Assembly: GCF_017498545.1 (NCBI RefSeq)
Contig: NZ_CP071793.1
Location: 2,914,001-2,978,000, forward strand
DNA: 64,000 bases
Reading direction: 5' to 3'
Source: Sulfidibacter corallicola
GTDB taxonomy: Bacteria; Acidobacteriota; Holophagae; Acanthopleuribacterales; Acanthopleuribacteraceae
Part shown: piece after piece, positions 31,348-39,579 of the stretch
Position numbering within the stretch: position 1 is the first letter of the stretch
Layout of the letters: each line of letters opens with the position of its first letter
Position numbers and translations under genes: made by a program
Notes under the pieces: model-generated
Databases searched by the model: none
What the model was told of the DNA's origin: nothing
What the model saw: only the letters and a program-made list of their open reading frames with translations

Positions 31348-34191
31348 ATGAGCGATTCATCCCAACGCCCAGCCATCGAGGCCCTTTTCGATATCGCCAT
31401 GAACCTGGAGGATGCCGCCCGTCAATCCTATCTGGATCTCGTCATCCACGGTGACAAGCAGCTTGGTTTGGAGCTCGAAGAGCTGCTCGAATCATGCGGT
31501 CGGTTCGGAGATTTGCTGGAGAGACACCGCCCGATGGGTCACCTCGCCGACAGGGGTCCATCCAAAGTTTTTCCCCACCCGGACGCAACCGGTGAGCCCT
31601 TGCTCGAGCATGGGCGATTCGACCGGAGTGACATCGACACCACAGCCGATTCCCCTCCGACCGGGGCCACCGAAACCGGGGATGGGCAACCGTCCCAGGC
31701 CTCATCGGACATCCCTTTGCCCGATCGCATCGGCCCCTTTCAAGTGTTGAAGCTTTTGGGCCGTGGCGGCCAGGGCAGCGTGTACCTGGTGCGACAGAAG
31801 CATCCGGAGCGGGTCATGGCGCTCAAGCTCGTCAACCCCATGGCCGCCTATCACATTTCACCGGCGCGTTTCCGACGGGAGTATCGCATTCTCTCTTCCC
31901 TCGATCACCACCACATCGCGCGAATTTTCGAAGTCGGTAAAACCCAGGCAGGGCTCCACTATTTCACTATGGAGTACATCGCCGGCAGCACCATCACCGA
32001 ATATTGCAGCCGGCACCAACTCGACCTCGAGGCCCGCCTCGAACTCTTCGACCAAGTTTGCGACGCGATCGAGTACGCCCACCGCAAGCTGGTATTGCAC
32101 CGCGACATCAAGCCCCAAAACGTTTTGGTCACCGAGGTCAACGAGCGCCCGGTGGTCAAGGTCATCGATTTTGGGATCGCCAAGGTCCTGCCCCAAGCCG
32201 ACTGGTCCCGAGATTTCCAGACCCAGGCAGCCTGGGTGGGCACCCCGCTGTACCTCGGACCTGAATCCTTTTTAGGGACATCGCCCGATATTCGCGGTGA
32301 CATTTACGCCCTGGGCATGTTGCTCTACGAATTGGTGGCGAGGGTTCCCGCTTTCGATCTTTCACGTTTTCAAGGCCTGCCCCACGAGGAAGTGATCCGG
32401 ATCCTGCGCGACGAAGATCCGCCGCGCCCCAGTTCCCACGGCCGTGCGAACGGTAGACAGGGCGCGGGTGACGATTTGGATTGGATCATCATGAAAGCCC
32501 TGAACAAGGAACCCGATCTCCGCTATGCCACGGTCGCCGACCTGCGCGAGGACTGTCGCAACTACCTCGCCTGCCGACCGGTGGCCGCCAAGCCGCCCAA
32601 ATTCTCCTACCTCCTGGGCAAATTCCTGCGCCGCAACAAAACGTTGGCCGCTTCGGTTTCCAGCATCACCCTGCTCGTCATCGTGGCTCTGGTGGTCACC
32701 CTGCTGGCCAAAAACCAGGTGGAACACGCATTGCGCCGGTACCAAAACAGCTTCCAAACCCTCGAACGAATTCTCACCACCCCTCACCAGTTGGGCGTCC
32801 ATACGCGCGTGATCGATCTCATACACGAATCGGATCCTCATCTATCACAGCCATTCTCCGATGACCCGACCCTGGAGGCCGATCTTCGCGTCCTCTGGGG
32901 CAACACCTATTTCGGCCTCGGCCTCTACGATCGGGCCATCGATCAATTGGAGCGCGGCCGGATGTTACGCGAGCGGGAAAAGGGCAGTCACCACCCCGAA
33001 ACACTGCGCGTCCACTACTACCTGGGCCGCGTGCTGGCACGGACCGGCGCCGATCCCGAGAAGGCCCATCGGCTGTTGTCCCAAACGTACCGACACCAGA
33101 ATGCTCGAATGGGCATGACCCCGGAAACGGTCGAAACGCTCACGGCCCTCGCCTACCTCATGTTCGAGCGAGGTCGCAGCGAAGAACTGGAAGCCCTCTT
33201 GGAAAAAGCCGAATCGGAAATCGCCGGCATGCCGCCCACCGTCGCCAAGGCCAAATGCCTCAACGTGCTGGCCACCTCTCTCCACGCGGGTCGAAATAGC
33301 GCCGAACCACGGTTCCGGGAGGCGCTGGCCATTCAACGACGCATACTGGGCGCCGACCACCACAACACCTTGGCAACCGCAAGCAATCTCGCCAATCACC
33401 TGCGCAAACGCGGCCAGTTGACACACAGCGAGACACTCTACCGCCAAGTGGTCCAAGCCCGCACGACCAAGTGGGGACCCGACCACGACCGCACCCTGAT
33501 GGCCCGTCAGGGACTGGCGATCTGTTTGGCGGACATGGGCCGCTTCGCGGAGTCCGAATCCTCCCTGCGCGCGGTATGCAGCGGTTTCGAAAAAAAGGGG
33601 AATCCGGTGCGCCTGCTTTCCGCCCGCGCATCGCTCGGCATCGTCCTGCAGAAGAGCGGCAAGCTGGAGGAAGCCTCCGTTCACAACAAAGAACTGTTGA
33701 AAGCCTATCGCGAATTGGCCCCGGATTCGGCGCGAGTCCACCAGCTTCAGGTCAACCAGGCCGATCTGCTGATCCAACTGAACCGGTTCGAAGAAGCGCG
33801 AACCCTCATGGTGGAGACCAAAACGTGGTTGGCGGCCACCCATGGTTCGGGCGATCCGGTAACGATCGCCGCACAAGTCACATTGGGACAGGCTCTCGAA
33901 GGACTCGGAGCTTACGGCGAGGCGGAGCATCATTACGCACAGGCACTCGCCACCTTGCGTCAACACAACCCGTCAAGTCCCGAACTCCCCTACTACCAAG
34001 CCATTCGAGGATTCAACCTGGATAACTTGGGTCGAGGGAAAGAAGCCGGCACGATGATCTCGGGAGCCCTCGATCAGGCTTCCCATCCCTATCGCGGGCT
34101 CATTCTCGACCTTTTACAGCGGCTCCGGGAGCGCCAGGGACAATCCCGCCACCCCAACGATTCCGACCGCGCCATGCCCTCTCGGCAATGA
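31348..34191 (+). CDS. Membrane Ser/Thr protein kinase with TPR sensor region
   Basis: The 947-residue protein has an N-terminal unstructured about 130 residues, then a protein kinase domain (about 131-412) with LLGRGGQGSVYLV, catalytic Lys in MALKLV, LHRDIKPQNVLV and VIDFGIAK. One transmembrane helix follows (about 438-455, ITLLVIVALVVTLLA). The C-terminal half is TPR/Sel1-like repeats (GLYDRAIDQLERG, ETLTALAYLMFERG, ATASNLANHLRKRG), so the sensing part lies across the membrane or periplasm. It is the divergent partner of the ECF-like sigma factor gene. Substrate and signal are unknown. Confidence 0.95.
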   Translation: MSDSSQRPAIEALFDIAMNLEDAARQSYLDLVIHGDKQLGLELEELLESCGRFGDLLERHRPMGHLADRGPSKVFPHPDATGEPLLEHGRFDRSDIDTTADSPPTGATETGDGQPSQASSDIPLPDRIGPFQVLKLLGRGGQGSVYLVRQKHPERVMALKLVNPMAAYHISPARFRREYRILSSLDHHHIARIFEVGKTQAGLHYFTMEYIAGSTITEYCSRHQLDLEARLELFDQVCDAIEYAHRKLVLHRDIKPQNVLVTEVNERPVVKVIDFGIAKVLPQADWSRDFQTQAAWVGTPLYLGPESFLGTSPDIRGDIYALGMLLYELVARVPAFDLSRFQGLPHEEVIRILRDEDPPRPSSHGRANGRQGAGDDLDWIIMKALNKEPDLRYATVADLREDCRNYLACRPVAAKPPKFSYLLGKFLRRNKTLAASVSSITLLVIVALVVTLLAKNQVEHALRRYQNSFQTLERILTTPHQLGVHTRVIDLIHESDPHLSQPFSDDPTLEADLRVLWGNTYFGLGLYDRAIDQLERGRMLREREKGSHHPETLRVHYYLGRVLARTGADPEKAHRLLSQTYRHQNARMGMTPETVETLTALAYLMFERGRSEELEALLEKAESEIAGMPPTVAKAKCLNVLATSLHAGRNSAEPRFREALAIQRRILGADHHNTLATASNLANHLRKRGQLTHSETLYRQVVQARTTKWGPDHDRTLMARQGLAICLADMGRFAESESSLRAVCSGFEKKGNPVRLLSARASLGIVLQKSGKLEEASVHNKELLKAYRELAPDSARVHQLQVNQADLLIQLNRFEEARTLMVETKTWLAATHGSGDPVTIAAQVTLGQALEGLGAYGEAEHHYAQALATLRQHNPSSPELPYYQAIRGFNLDNLGRGKEAGTMISGALDQASHPYRGLILDLLQRLRERQGQSRHPNDSDRAMPSRQ

Positions 34192-34193
34192 AA

Positions 34194-34214
34194 GCCCGGC
34201 CACGATGACCGGGC
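34194..34214. terminator. GC-rich hairpin after the kinase
   Basis: GCCCGG at 34194-34199 and CCGGGC at 34209-34214 form a 6-bp stem with a 9-base loop, directly after the kinase stop codon. It lies between convergent genes. There is no T-run, so the terminator call is tentative. Confidence 0.5.
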
Positions 34215-34262
34215 CGAGCTCGAGGTGACATATCATGTGCCGCGAATCTCATCCAACGAGGT

Positions 34263-34961
34263 TCAACCTTCGGGGTCTTCCGTGTGGTTCTGGGGCGTGG
34301 TGACCATCGATACGACGGGTTTGCTCCACTCCCGCCAGGAGCCCCGCAGGAACCCGGCGTCTTCCGAATCGTGCGGGACCGGCTGGATCACGACGCCACC
34401 GTCCCGCCAGGTCACCCACCATTTGGCGGCCTCGAGCGTGCCATCGTCTCGGGATTCATAACCCAACAACCAAAAGCCATCGTCGTGGGCCACTCCGACG
34501 AGGGGCCACCCGAAGGTCTCCGGCAGGAGATGGGGCCGGGTGACCTCTCCGTATTCGTCCAGCACCAGCATGAAGCCAGTGAGGCCCTTCTCCGACTCGA
34601 GCAGGTGACCGGCCACCCTCAACTGCCCGGAAAAGGCACCGATCAACAGCACCTGGCGGCGCTCATTCATGACGACCTGGGCAATCGTGAGTTCACCGGA
34701 ACATCCAAAATCGACGGAGGCCAAAGGCGAGCCGTCCGCTTCGTACTGAACCAGCAGAGCCCAATGGTGTGACGCGGTGTGGTCGCGGGGGTGCTGTGCC
34801 TGGAAGGTATACATCGCGGGAGGAAAAACCTCCGAACCGGGATCCCGGGTTTGGGCACCCAACGGTGCGATGAAGGCGACCTGGGCCAGCAACGTGATCA
34901 TGACGAGCCTGGGTCGGAATAACGAAGAGAAAAGGGGGATCGGGTTTCCAAAACGAATCAT
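34263..34961 (-). CDS. Small secreted protein of SBBP/propeller type
   Basis: The 232-residue product starts at an ATG with AAGGAG 7 bp upstream. It has a signal peptide (FSSLFRPRLVMITLLAQVAF...GAQ), so it is exported. The mature part repeats a pattern of short beta strands such as LLVQYEADGSPLASVDFGC and LLIGAFSGQLRVAGHLLE. These resemble single units of the large SBBP protein at the right end of the window. It may be a short or eroded member of that surface family. The extension upstream to 35048 lacks a binding site and was not used. No catalytic residues are seen. Confidence 0.75.
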   Translation of the reverse strand: MIRFGNPIPLFSSLFRPRLVMITLLAQVAFIAPLGAQTRDPGSEVFPPAMYTFQAQHPRDHTASHHWALLVQYEADGSPLASVDFGCSGELTIAQVVMNERRQVLLIGAFSGQLRVAGHLLESEKGLTGFMLVLDEYGEVTRPHLLPETFGWPLVGVAHDDGFWLLGYESRDDGTLEAAKWWVTWRDGGVVIQPVPHDSEDAGFLRGSWREWSKPVVSMVTTPQNHTEDPEG

Positions 34962-35094
34962 GTCGTAACTCCTTGGGTAGAAATCCAGGTGGCGGCGCCT
35001 GCCGCGCATCCGGTCCCCAAGACCAGGGCAAATGAGAGGCCAAAGCACAACATGATTATTTTAAACAACTTACAGCCCTACACCTACTTCTGGC

Positions 35095-35213
35095 GTGACG
35101 ATCGTAGTCACCCGATTCTCCCGATCGATACGCGATCTCGCCCTTCTGGCACGGGTTCGGGTTCCAGGCAGTCCGGCAGTGACGCTGCGAGTCACTGTGA
35201 CTTTTCGGGTCAC
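35095..35213. promoter_or_regulatory. Three GTGAC-N7-GTCAC palindromic sites
   Basis: Identical half-sites with a 7-bp spacer occur at 35095-35111, 35179-35195 and 35197-35213. The first two starts are 84 bp apart, and the last two are separated by a single base. They lie in the divergent spacer between the small secreted protein (34961) and the sigma54 activator (35360), a position expected for operators. The binding factor is unknown; spacing differs from CRP sites (TGTGA-N6-TCACA). Confidence 0.7.
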
Positions 35214-35359
35214 CCCGCCCTCCTCGAACGCTGCATTATCGAACAACCCTAAATTCCCTTACAAACCGCGGTTTCCTTTGATTCACCCACATGTCTTTGC
35301 GAAAATGGCAGCCACGGCGCCCCTTGTTTCCAATCCAGTGCAAACGGGATTGTTTCGCC

Positions 35360-36856
35360 ATGGCCATTTTCAAAACGAAACCGACTTCGATCCGCGAAAC
35401 CCGTGCAACGCCTCGCCGCGGCATCCTGTTGGTAGACGACGAACCGGACATCCTCGACGCCATCGCCGAGTCTCTATCGGATCGATACCGGGTGGAGACG
35501 GCCACCTGCGGTGAAGAAGGGCTGGATCTTCTCGCCAGGCTGGGCGCGTCGGAAATTCAGGCGATCATCGCCGACCAACGCATGCCCGGGATGAGTGGGG
35601 TCGAATTCCTGGATCGCGCCCGTTGCCTCTACCCCGAAGTGGGTCGCATCGTCCTCACCGGCTACACCGATTTCCAAGCGGCGGTGCAATCCATCAACCA
35701 ATGTAAGGCGTCCGCCTTCCTGCTCAAACCCTTCGATCGTGGAGACCTACTGAACACCATCGAAAAAGTGTTGCACGAAGCGGACTTGCGCAACCAGGCC
35801 GTTCGCAACCTCACCCTGAAGGGCATCGCGGGAAGTCGCATGCGCGCCTTCCTGCAGAGTCACGCGACGATCACGGACAGCGATGCGACGGTTTTGATCC
35901 AGGGGGAAACGGGTACGGGAAAGGAATTGGTGGCACGGGCACTTCACGACAACAGTCATCGAGCCGGCAAACCCTTTGTCGCGATTCACTGCGCGGCGCT
36001 GCCGGAAACCCTGTTCGAAGCCGAACTCTTCGGCCACCGGCAAGGTGCTTTCACGGGTGCGCATCGCGACCGAAAAGGGCGTGTCAATCAGGCCCGTGGC
36101 GGGACTTTGTTCATCGACGAGGTTGGCGAAATCCCCCCGAGCGTCCAAGGCAAGTTACTTCGTTTTTTTCAATCGGGGGAATACCAGCGTGTCGGCTGTG
36201 ACATGGTGGGTCATGCGGATGTACGCATCGTCGCCGCCACCCATCGGAACCTCCGGGAAATGGTCGAAGAAGGTTCCTTTCGTCAGGACCTGTATTACCG
36301 CTTGAACGTCCTGGTCCTATCGGTTCCGGCATTGCGCGAGCGATTGGGCGATCTCCAGGAATTGGTGGAAATGTTTCTAATGAAATACAGCAAAGGTGCC
36401 AAGACCTTGAGTCGACAGGCGTTGATGGTTTTACACGGATACGACTATCCGGGCAACGTGCGCCAGTTGGAGCACTGCATCCAGCGAGCGTGCGCCCTAT
36501 GTCAAATCGGTGAAATCGGGCCGCACCATTTGAGTCCCGAAATCTTGGAGCACTTCGGCCGGCACCAGCCGCTGGACGACGGGGCCTATCGATTCGAAGA
36601 GCTCACCAACGCCGAATTGAAAGCCGCACGGGCGCTGGTCTCCAAGCACGCCGTCGAGAAGCTCGAACGCACCTTTTTGAAGCAATTGATGGCGCGGTTC
36701 GATTCCATCGTCGCGGCCGCCCGACATGCGGGAATGGCTCGGGCCTACCTTCACCGATTGCTGACCAAACACCAGTTGAGACCGCCGAAGCCGAGTTCCG
36801 AGCGGTCCACCGAGCAAGCGCGTGCCTCTTCCCGATCGATAAACCCGACGAAATAG
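35360..36856 (+). CDS. Sigma54-dependent response regulator (NtrC family)
   Basis: The 498-residue protein has a receiver domain (ILLVDDEPDILDAI, phospho-acceptor Asp in IADQRMPG, LLKPFDRG). The AAA+ domain has Walker A GETGTGKELV, the sigma54-contact GAFTGAHRDRKG, Walker B GGTLFIDEVGEIP and an R-finger FRQDLYYRLNVL. A Fis-type helix-turn-helix (VAAARHAGMARAYLHRLL) ends it. It activates sigma54 promoters after phosphorylation. The start at 35360 is preferred since the receiver begins about 20 residues later; an ATG at 35291 is possible, and neither has a strong SD. No histidine kinase is adjacent; an orphan regulator of nearby genes is an inference. Confidence 0.94.
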   Translation: MAIFKTKPTSIRETRATPRRGILLVDDEPDILDAIAESLSDRYRVETATCGEEGLDLLARLGASEIQAIIADQRMPGMSGVEFLDRARCLYPEVGRIVLTGYTDFQAAVQSINQCKASAFLLKPFDRGDLLNTIEKVLHEADLRNQAVRNLTLKGIAGSRMRAFLQSHATITDSDATVLIQGETGTGKELVARALHDNSHRAGKPFVAIHCAALPETLFEAELFGHRQGAFTGAHRDRKGRVNQARGGTLFIDEVGEIPPSVQGKLLRFFQSGEYQRVGCDMVGHADVRIVAATHRNLREMVEEGSFRQDLYYRLNVLVLSVPALRERLGDLQELVEMFLMKYSKGAKTLSRQALMVLHGYDYPGNVRQLEHCIQRACALCQIGEIGPHHLSPEILEHFGRHQPLDDGAYRFEELTNAELKAARALVSKHAVEKLERTFLKQLMARFDSIVAAARHAGMARAYLHRLLTKHQLRPPKPSSERSTEQARASSRSINPTK

Positions 36857-36935
36857 TGCCCATCCGGAAGCAGGGTTTTCCTGAAAATGCTCCACTGAAT
36901 TGGCCGGATTCGCCATGCCGACGGGTATCTGCAGG

Positions 36936-36964
36936 CAGGTATCGGGTTTCAGGTATCAGGTATC
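36936..36964. repeat. Heptanucleotide CAGGTAT tandem repeat
   Basis: CAGGTAT occurs at 36936, 36950 and 36957 in one phase, with a degenerate copy (CGGGTTT) at 36943, in a non-coding gap. It is a short 7-bp period tandem array of four units. No function is inferred. Confidence 0.85.
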
Positions 36965-37077
36965 AGCTAATCGCCTACGAACAAGCATCTTGCCAATACC
37001 TGACGGCCGAGGGTCAAGAGCGTACCCAGCCAACCACCTTGGCCGGGGCAACCAATCCGTTTCTGGGTGGGCACGAG

Positions 37078-38631
37078 CTAGGCGATGTGCCGTTGGGCCA
37101 CGCTGTAAAGCCAGGGGGCGATGTCCGAACGCAGCCAGGAAAGGTAATACTGGCGTCGGAAAAACGTTTCGTCCTCGATTTTTTCCAGCAGGTCGATCAC
37201 CTGACCCACATCCAGGTACGACTCGCGCAAGAACTGCAAAGTCGCCGGTCGCCAATGTTTCTTGTACAGCTTCAAGGTGAACCAGTGGGCGGCCTGCTCG
37301 CGCCACATCTGGAGCGGTCCGTGCACCAGAAAATGACGCACGCCCCAAAGACCCAGGCCGAACACGATCAACTTGGCCAACCCTGGCAGCACGGCCAGGA
37401 AGTAGAAGGCGAACCACAGCGGCAACAGCAGCCCCATGAACAAGATCAGGGCCCAACCCAACCAGTTCGCCGCACTCCAGAAAAAGGTCAGCGCGTCCTT
37501 GTCGCCCAGCACGCCCAACTGCACGAGGAAATGCCGAATTTTGTAATCGGCGATGCGTGGCGACCAGGCCATCTCCGTGTCTTCGTCGTCGGATTCCAAC
37601 AGGAGGGACAACCGGTGGAAGACCTCGAAAAAGGGCCCGATGTCGGACCCGGCGGGAAACGCCGCCAACAAGGCCGGGCCGTCGTCCACCAATTCGATCG
37701 CCCGCTCGACGAACAGCTCGCGAGCCCGCGACCAATCGGCATCGCAACAGGCGACGATGGTCTCGTGAAGTTTGCGTCGCAGGGGCGTGCCGTCCAAGAA
37801 CGACGTCACGCCGGCGCGGTAATCCCAGAGGGCTTCGAGAAAATCCAGCTCCAGTTCCAACTGGTCGGGCAAATCGTGGAGTTGGTAGTTGATGTAATCG
37901 AAGAATTGGGCCAGCCAGCCCTCTTCCGCGCGCCAGAAAGCGCGACGCACCACCGTAATCATGAACACGAGGCGGTGCGGCATGCGATCGCCGCGCAGTC
38001 GCGATTCGCACTCGTAGAGCAGGCCCTTCCACTCCTCGAACGGGATTTCGCCCAGCAAACCGCAGAACGGCTCCAGTGTATTGGTGTAGAAGTCCGCCGG
38101 GGCCAGCATGTCCGCCATGCGCGATACCAGGCGCACGAGGTCGGCCGCGCCCAACGAGAGCCAATACCGATGCCACAGGCGTTCGAGCAGCTCGTTGCGG
38201 GGAAAGGCGCTACGGCCCCGCAACAACCAGAACCCGAACCGGCGATCCAGGTCGGGCTCGACCAGATCGGACAGGCAGGCCAGCATGACGTAGTGCTCCG
38301 CTTTCTTGGAGGTCAATTCGCCCAAGAGCCGAAACAAGGATTCCGGTGTCTGATTCCCATCCAGCGGCGGCAGGGGTTGGGCAGGCGGCGGTGGCGGTTG
38401 CTGTGACATCGCGGGTGGCGGCGGGCCACCCCCTGCGTCGAGCTCGCGCAGCAGGGTCTCGTAGGCCTGGCGCAGACGCATGAACTCGTCGGGAAACCGA
38501 TCGGGCTTGAAGCGGCGCAGGAGCGTGGTGTAGGCTCGCTTCAACTGCAGCCGATCGAAGTCTTCGGGCAAGCCGAAGAAACCGCGCGGGTCGTCGGGTA
38601 GAAGGTGCCAGGACGGAGTATCGGAATTCAT
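37078..38631 (-). CDS. J-domain-like membrane protein
   Basis: The 517-residue protein begins with a J-like domain: DFDRLQLKRAYTTLLRRFKPDRF, then FMRLRQAYETLLREL. The HPD signature of DnaJ proteins is replaced by KPD, so stimulation of DnaK is doubtful. A Pro-rich linker is followed by a long helical region. A hydrophobic pair of membrane segments sits near residues 388-440 (WLGWALILFMGLLLPLWFAF, LIVFGLGLWGV), with a cytosolic C-terminal helix. No strong SD precedes the ATG at 38631. Function unknown; a membrane-anchored degenerate J-protein is the best description. Confidence 0.8.
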   Translation of the reverse strand: MNSDTPSWHLLPDDPRGFFGLPEDFDRLQLKRAYTTLLRRFKPDRFPDEFMRLRQAYETLLRELDAGGGPPPPAMSQQPPPPPAQPLPPLDGNQTPESLFRLLGELTSKKAEHYVMLACLSDLVEPDLDRRFGFWLLRGRSAFPRNELLERLWHRYWLSLGAADLVRLVSRMADMLAPADFYTNTLEPFCGLLGEIPFEEWKGLLYECESRLRGDRMPHRLVFMITVVRRAFWRAEEGWLAQFFDYINYQLHDLPDQLELELDFLEALWDYRAGVTSFLDGTPLRRKLHETIVACCDADWSRARELFVERAIELVDDGPALLAAFPAGSDIGPFFEVFHRLSLLLESDDEDTEMAWSPRIADYKIRHFLVQLGVLGDKDALTFFWSAANWLGWALILFMGLLLPLWFAFYFLAVLPGLAKLIVFGLGLWGVRHFLVHGPLQMWREQAAHWFTLKLYKKHWRPATLQFLRESYLDVGQVIDLLEKIEDETFFRRQYYLSWLRSDIAPWLYSVAQRHIA

Positions 38632-38981
38632 GCGTCGAGCGACCTCGATTCGAAACGGGCTGCAGGCCCGCGTTTCGATCCTATTCAAACATGCACGGGA
38701 TCGCGGGACAATGCGCCAAGTCGCGCGTACTCACGAAGATGGCAATCGACCGCGCGATCCAGGGCATCCGTTTCGGTCCCATGGGCACCCGCGGCGCATC
38801 CCCGCTCGGCCAGGCCTTCGGGGTCGTCCAACATTCAATCCGGGGCCGTTTCGAAATCGCCGTCCCGGACGGCGGCGCCAAATCGGTCCCGCCCGAAAGA
38901 CGCCATTTGTACTAACATCATACATAGGGTCGACGGTCACCTCACCAATCCCCCATCCGTATTCGCGACGAATCCCTTTTC
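38632..38981. other. Gene-free stretch of 350 bp
   Basis: No convincing gene is seen between the J-domain-like gene and the decayed GT2 gene. Several overlapping frames are open because of high GC but have arginine/proline-rich translations and no ribosome binding sites. A promoter for the J-like gene should lie at the left end. Confidence 0.5.
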
Positions 38982-39518
38982 ATGATTTCGATTACCATCC
39001 CCATCTACAACGAAGCCGCCAACGTGATGGAACGCCACCGCCAAGTCACGCGGGTCGTGCAGGGCCTGAACCGGTCCGATGAAGCCATCCCGGTCAACTT
39101 CGGCAGGCGCGGCGACTGCGGCGAGGCGCCCGATGCGCCGGTTGGGAAGGACCGCCACCTGCGCGCGATCCACTGCCTCCGCAACTTCGGTCAAACCATG
39201 GCGATGCGCGCCGGATTCGACCATGCCCACGGCGACATCATCGTGCCGATGGACGGCGACCTGCAGCACGGCCCGGCCGGCATGCCACGGTCGTTGGCCG
39301 TCATGGCTTTCACCACGGGAACCGCGAGCATTTTCCAGGGGTTGCTTGCGGAAACGCCGATCCGCATCTACTGCGACACCCACGACAAAAAAAATGGCGC
39401 GATCACCGGCGATTCGCGAGTGCCCGCTCGCGCGGCCGATTCGAGGATCGAGCCACAGGCGAAAGTCGCCGAACCACAGGCACCGGACGCCGCGGTCACC
39501 AACGAGGCCCTTTCTTGA
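38982..39518 (+). pseudogene. Decayed family-2 glycosyltransferase remnant
   Basis: The frame starts MISITIPIYNEAANV, a clear GT2 N-terminus, and later has LRNFGQTMAMRAGFDHAHG and IIVPMDGDLQHGP, the GtrB/DPM1-like pattern. The UDP-binding VDDGS motif expected between them is gone (VNFGRRGD instead). Everything after the DxD-type segment lacks the membrane or catalytic part. The remaining about 70 residues match nothing I recognise. No SD precedes the ATG. The product, if made, should be inactive, so a pseudogene or remnant is preferred over a functional short protein. Confidence 0.65.
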
Positions 39519-39579
39519 ACCTGGTCTCGATCGCGGCCACGTGGGTCGGCCGAACCCGTTCGGTCGGGGAGGTTGCTGC

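Noticed and set aside
35147..35162. Possible sigma54 promoter starting TGGCACG upstream of the sigma54 activator
   Set aside because: The -24 part fits, but the -12 TTGC element is absent at the right spacing (CGGG instead).
35197..35213. CRP/FNR binding site reading of the TGTGAC...GTCAC element
   Set aside because: The inner spacing does not match TGTGA-N6-TCACA or TTGAT-N4-ATCAA, and all three copies share the N7 layout instead.
38691..38915. 74-codon plus-strand frame before the GT2 remnant
   Set aside because: No SD and no similarity to any family that I recognise; probably chance in GC-rich DNA.
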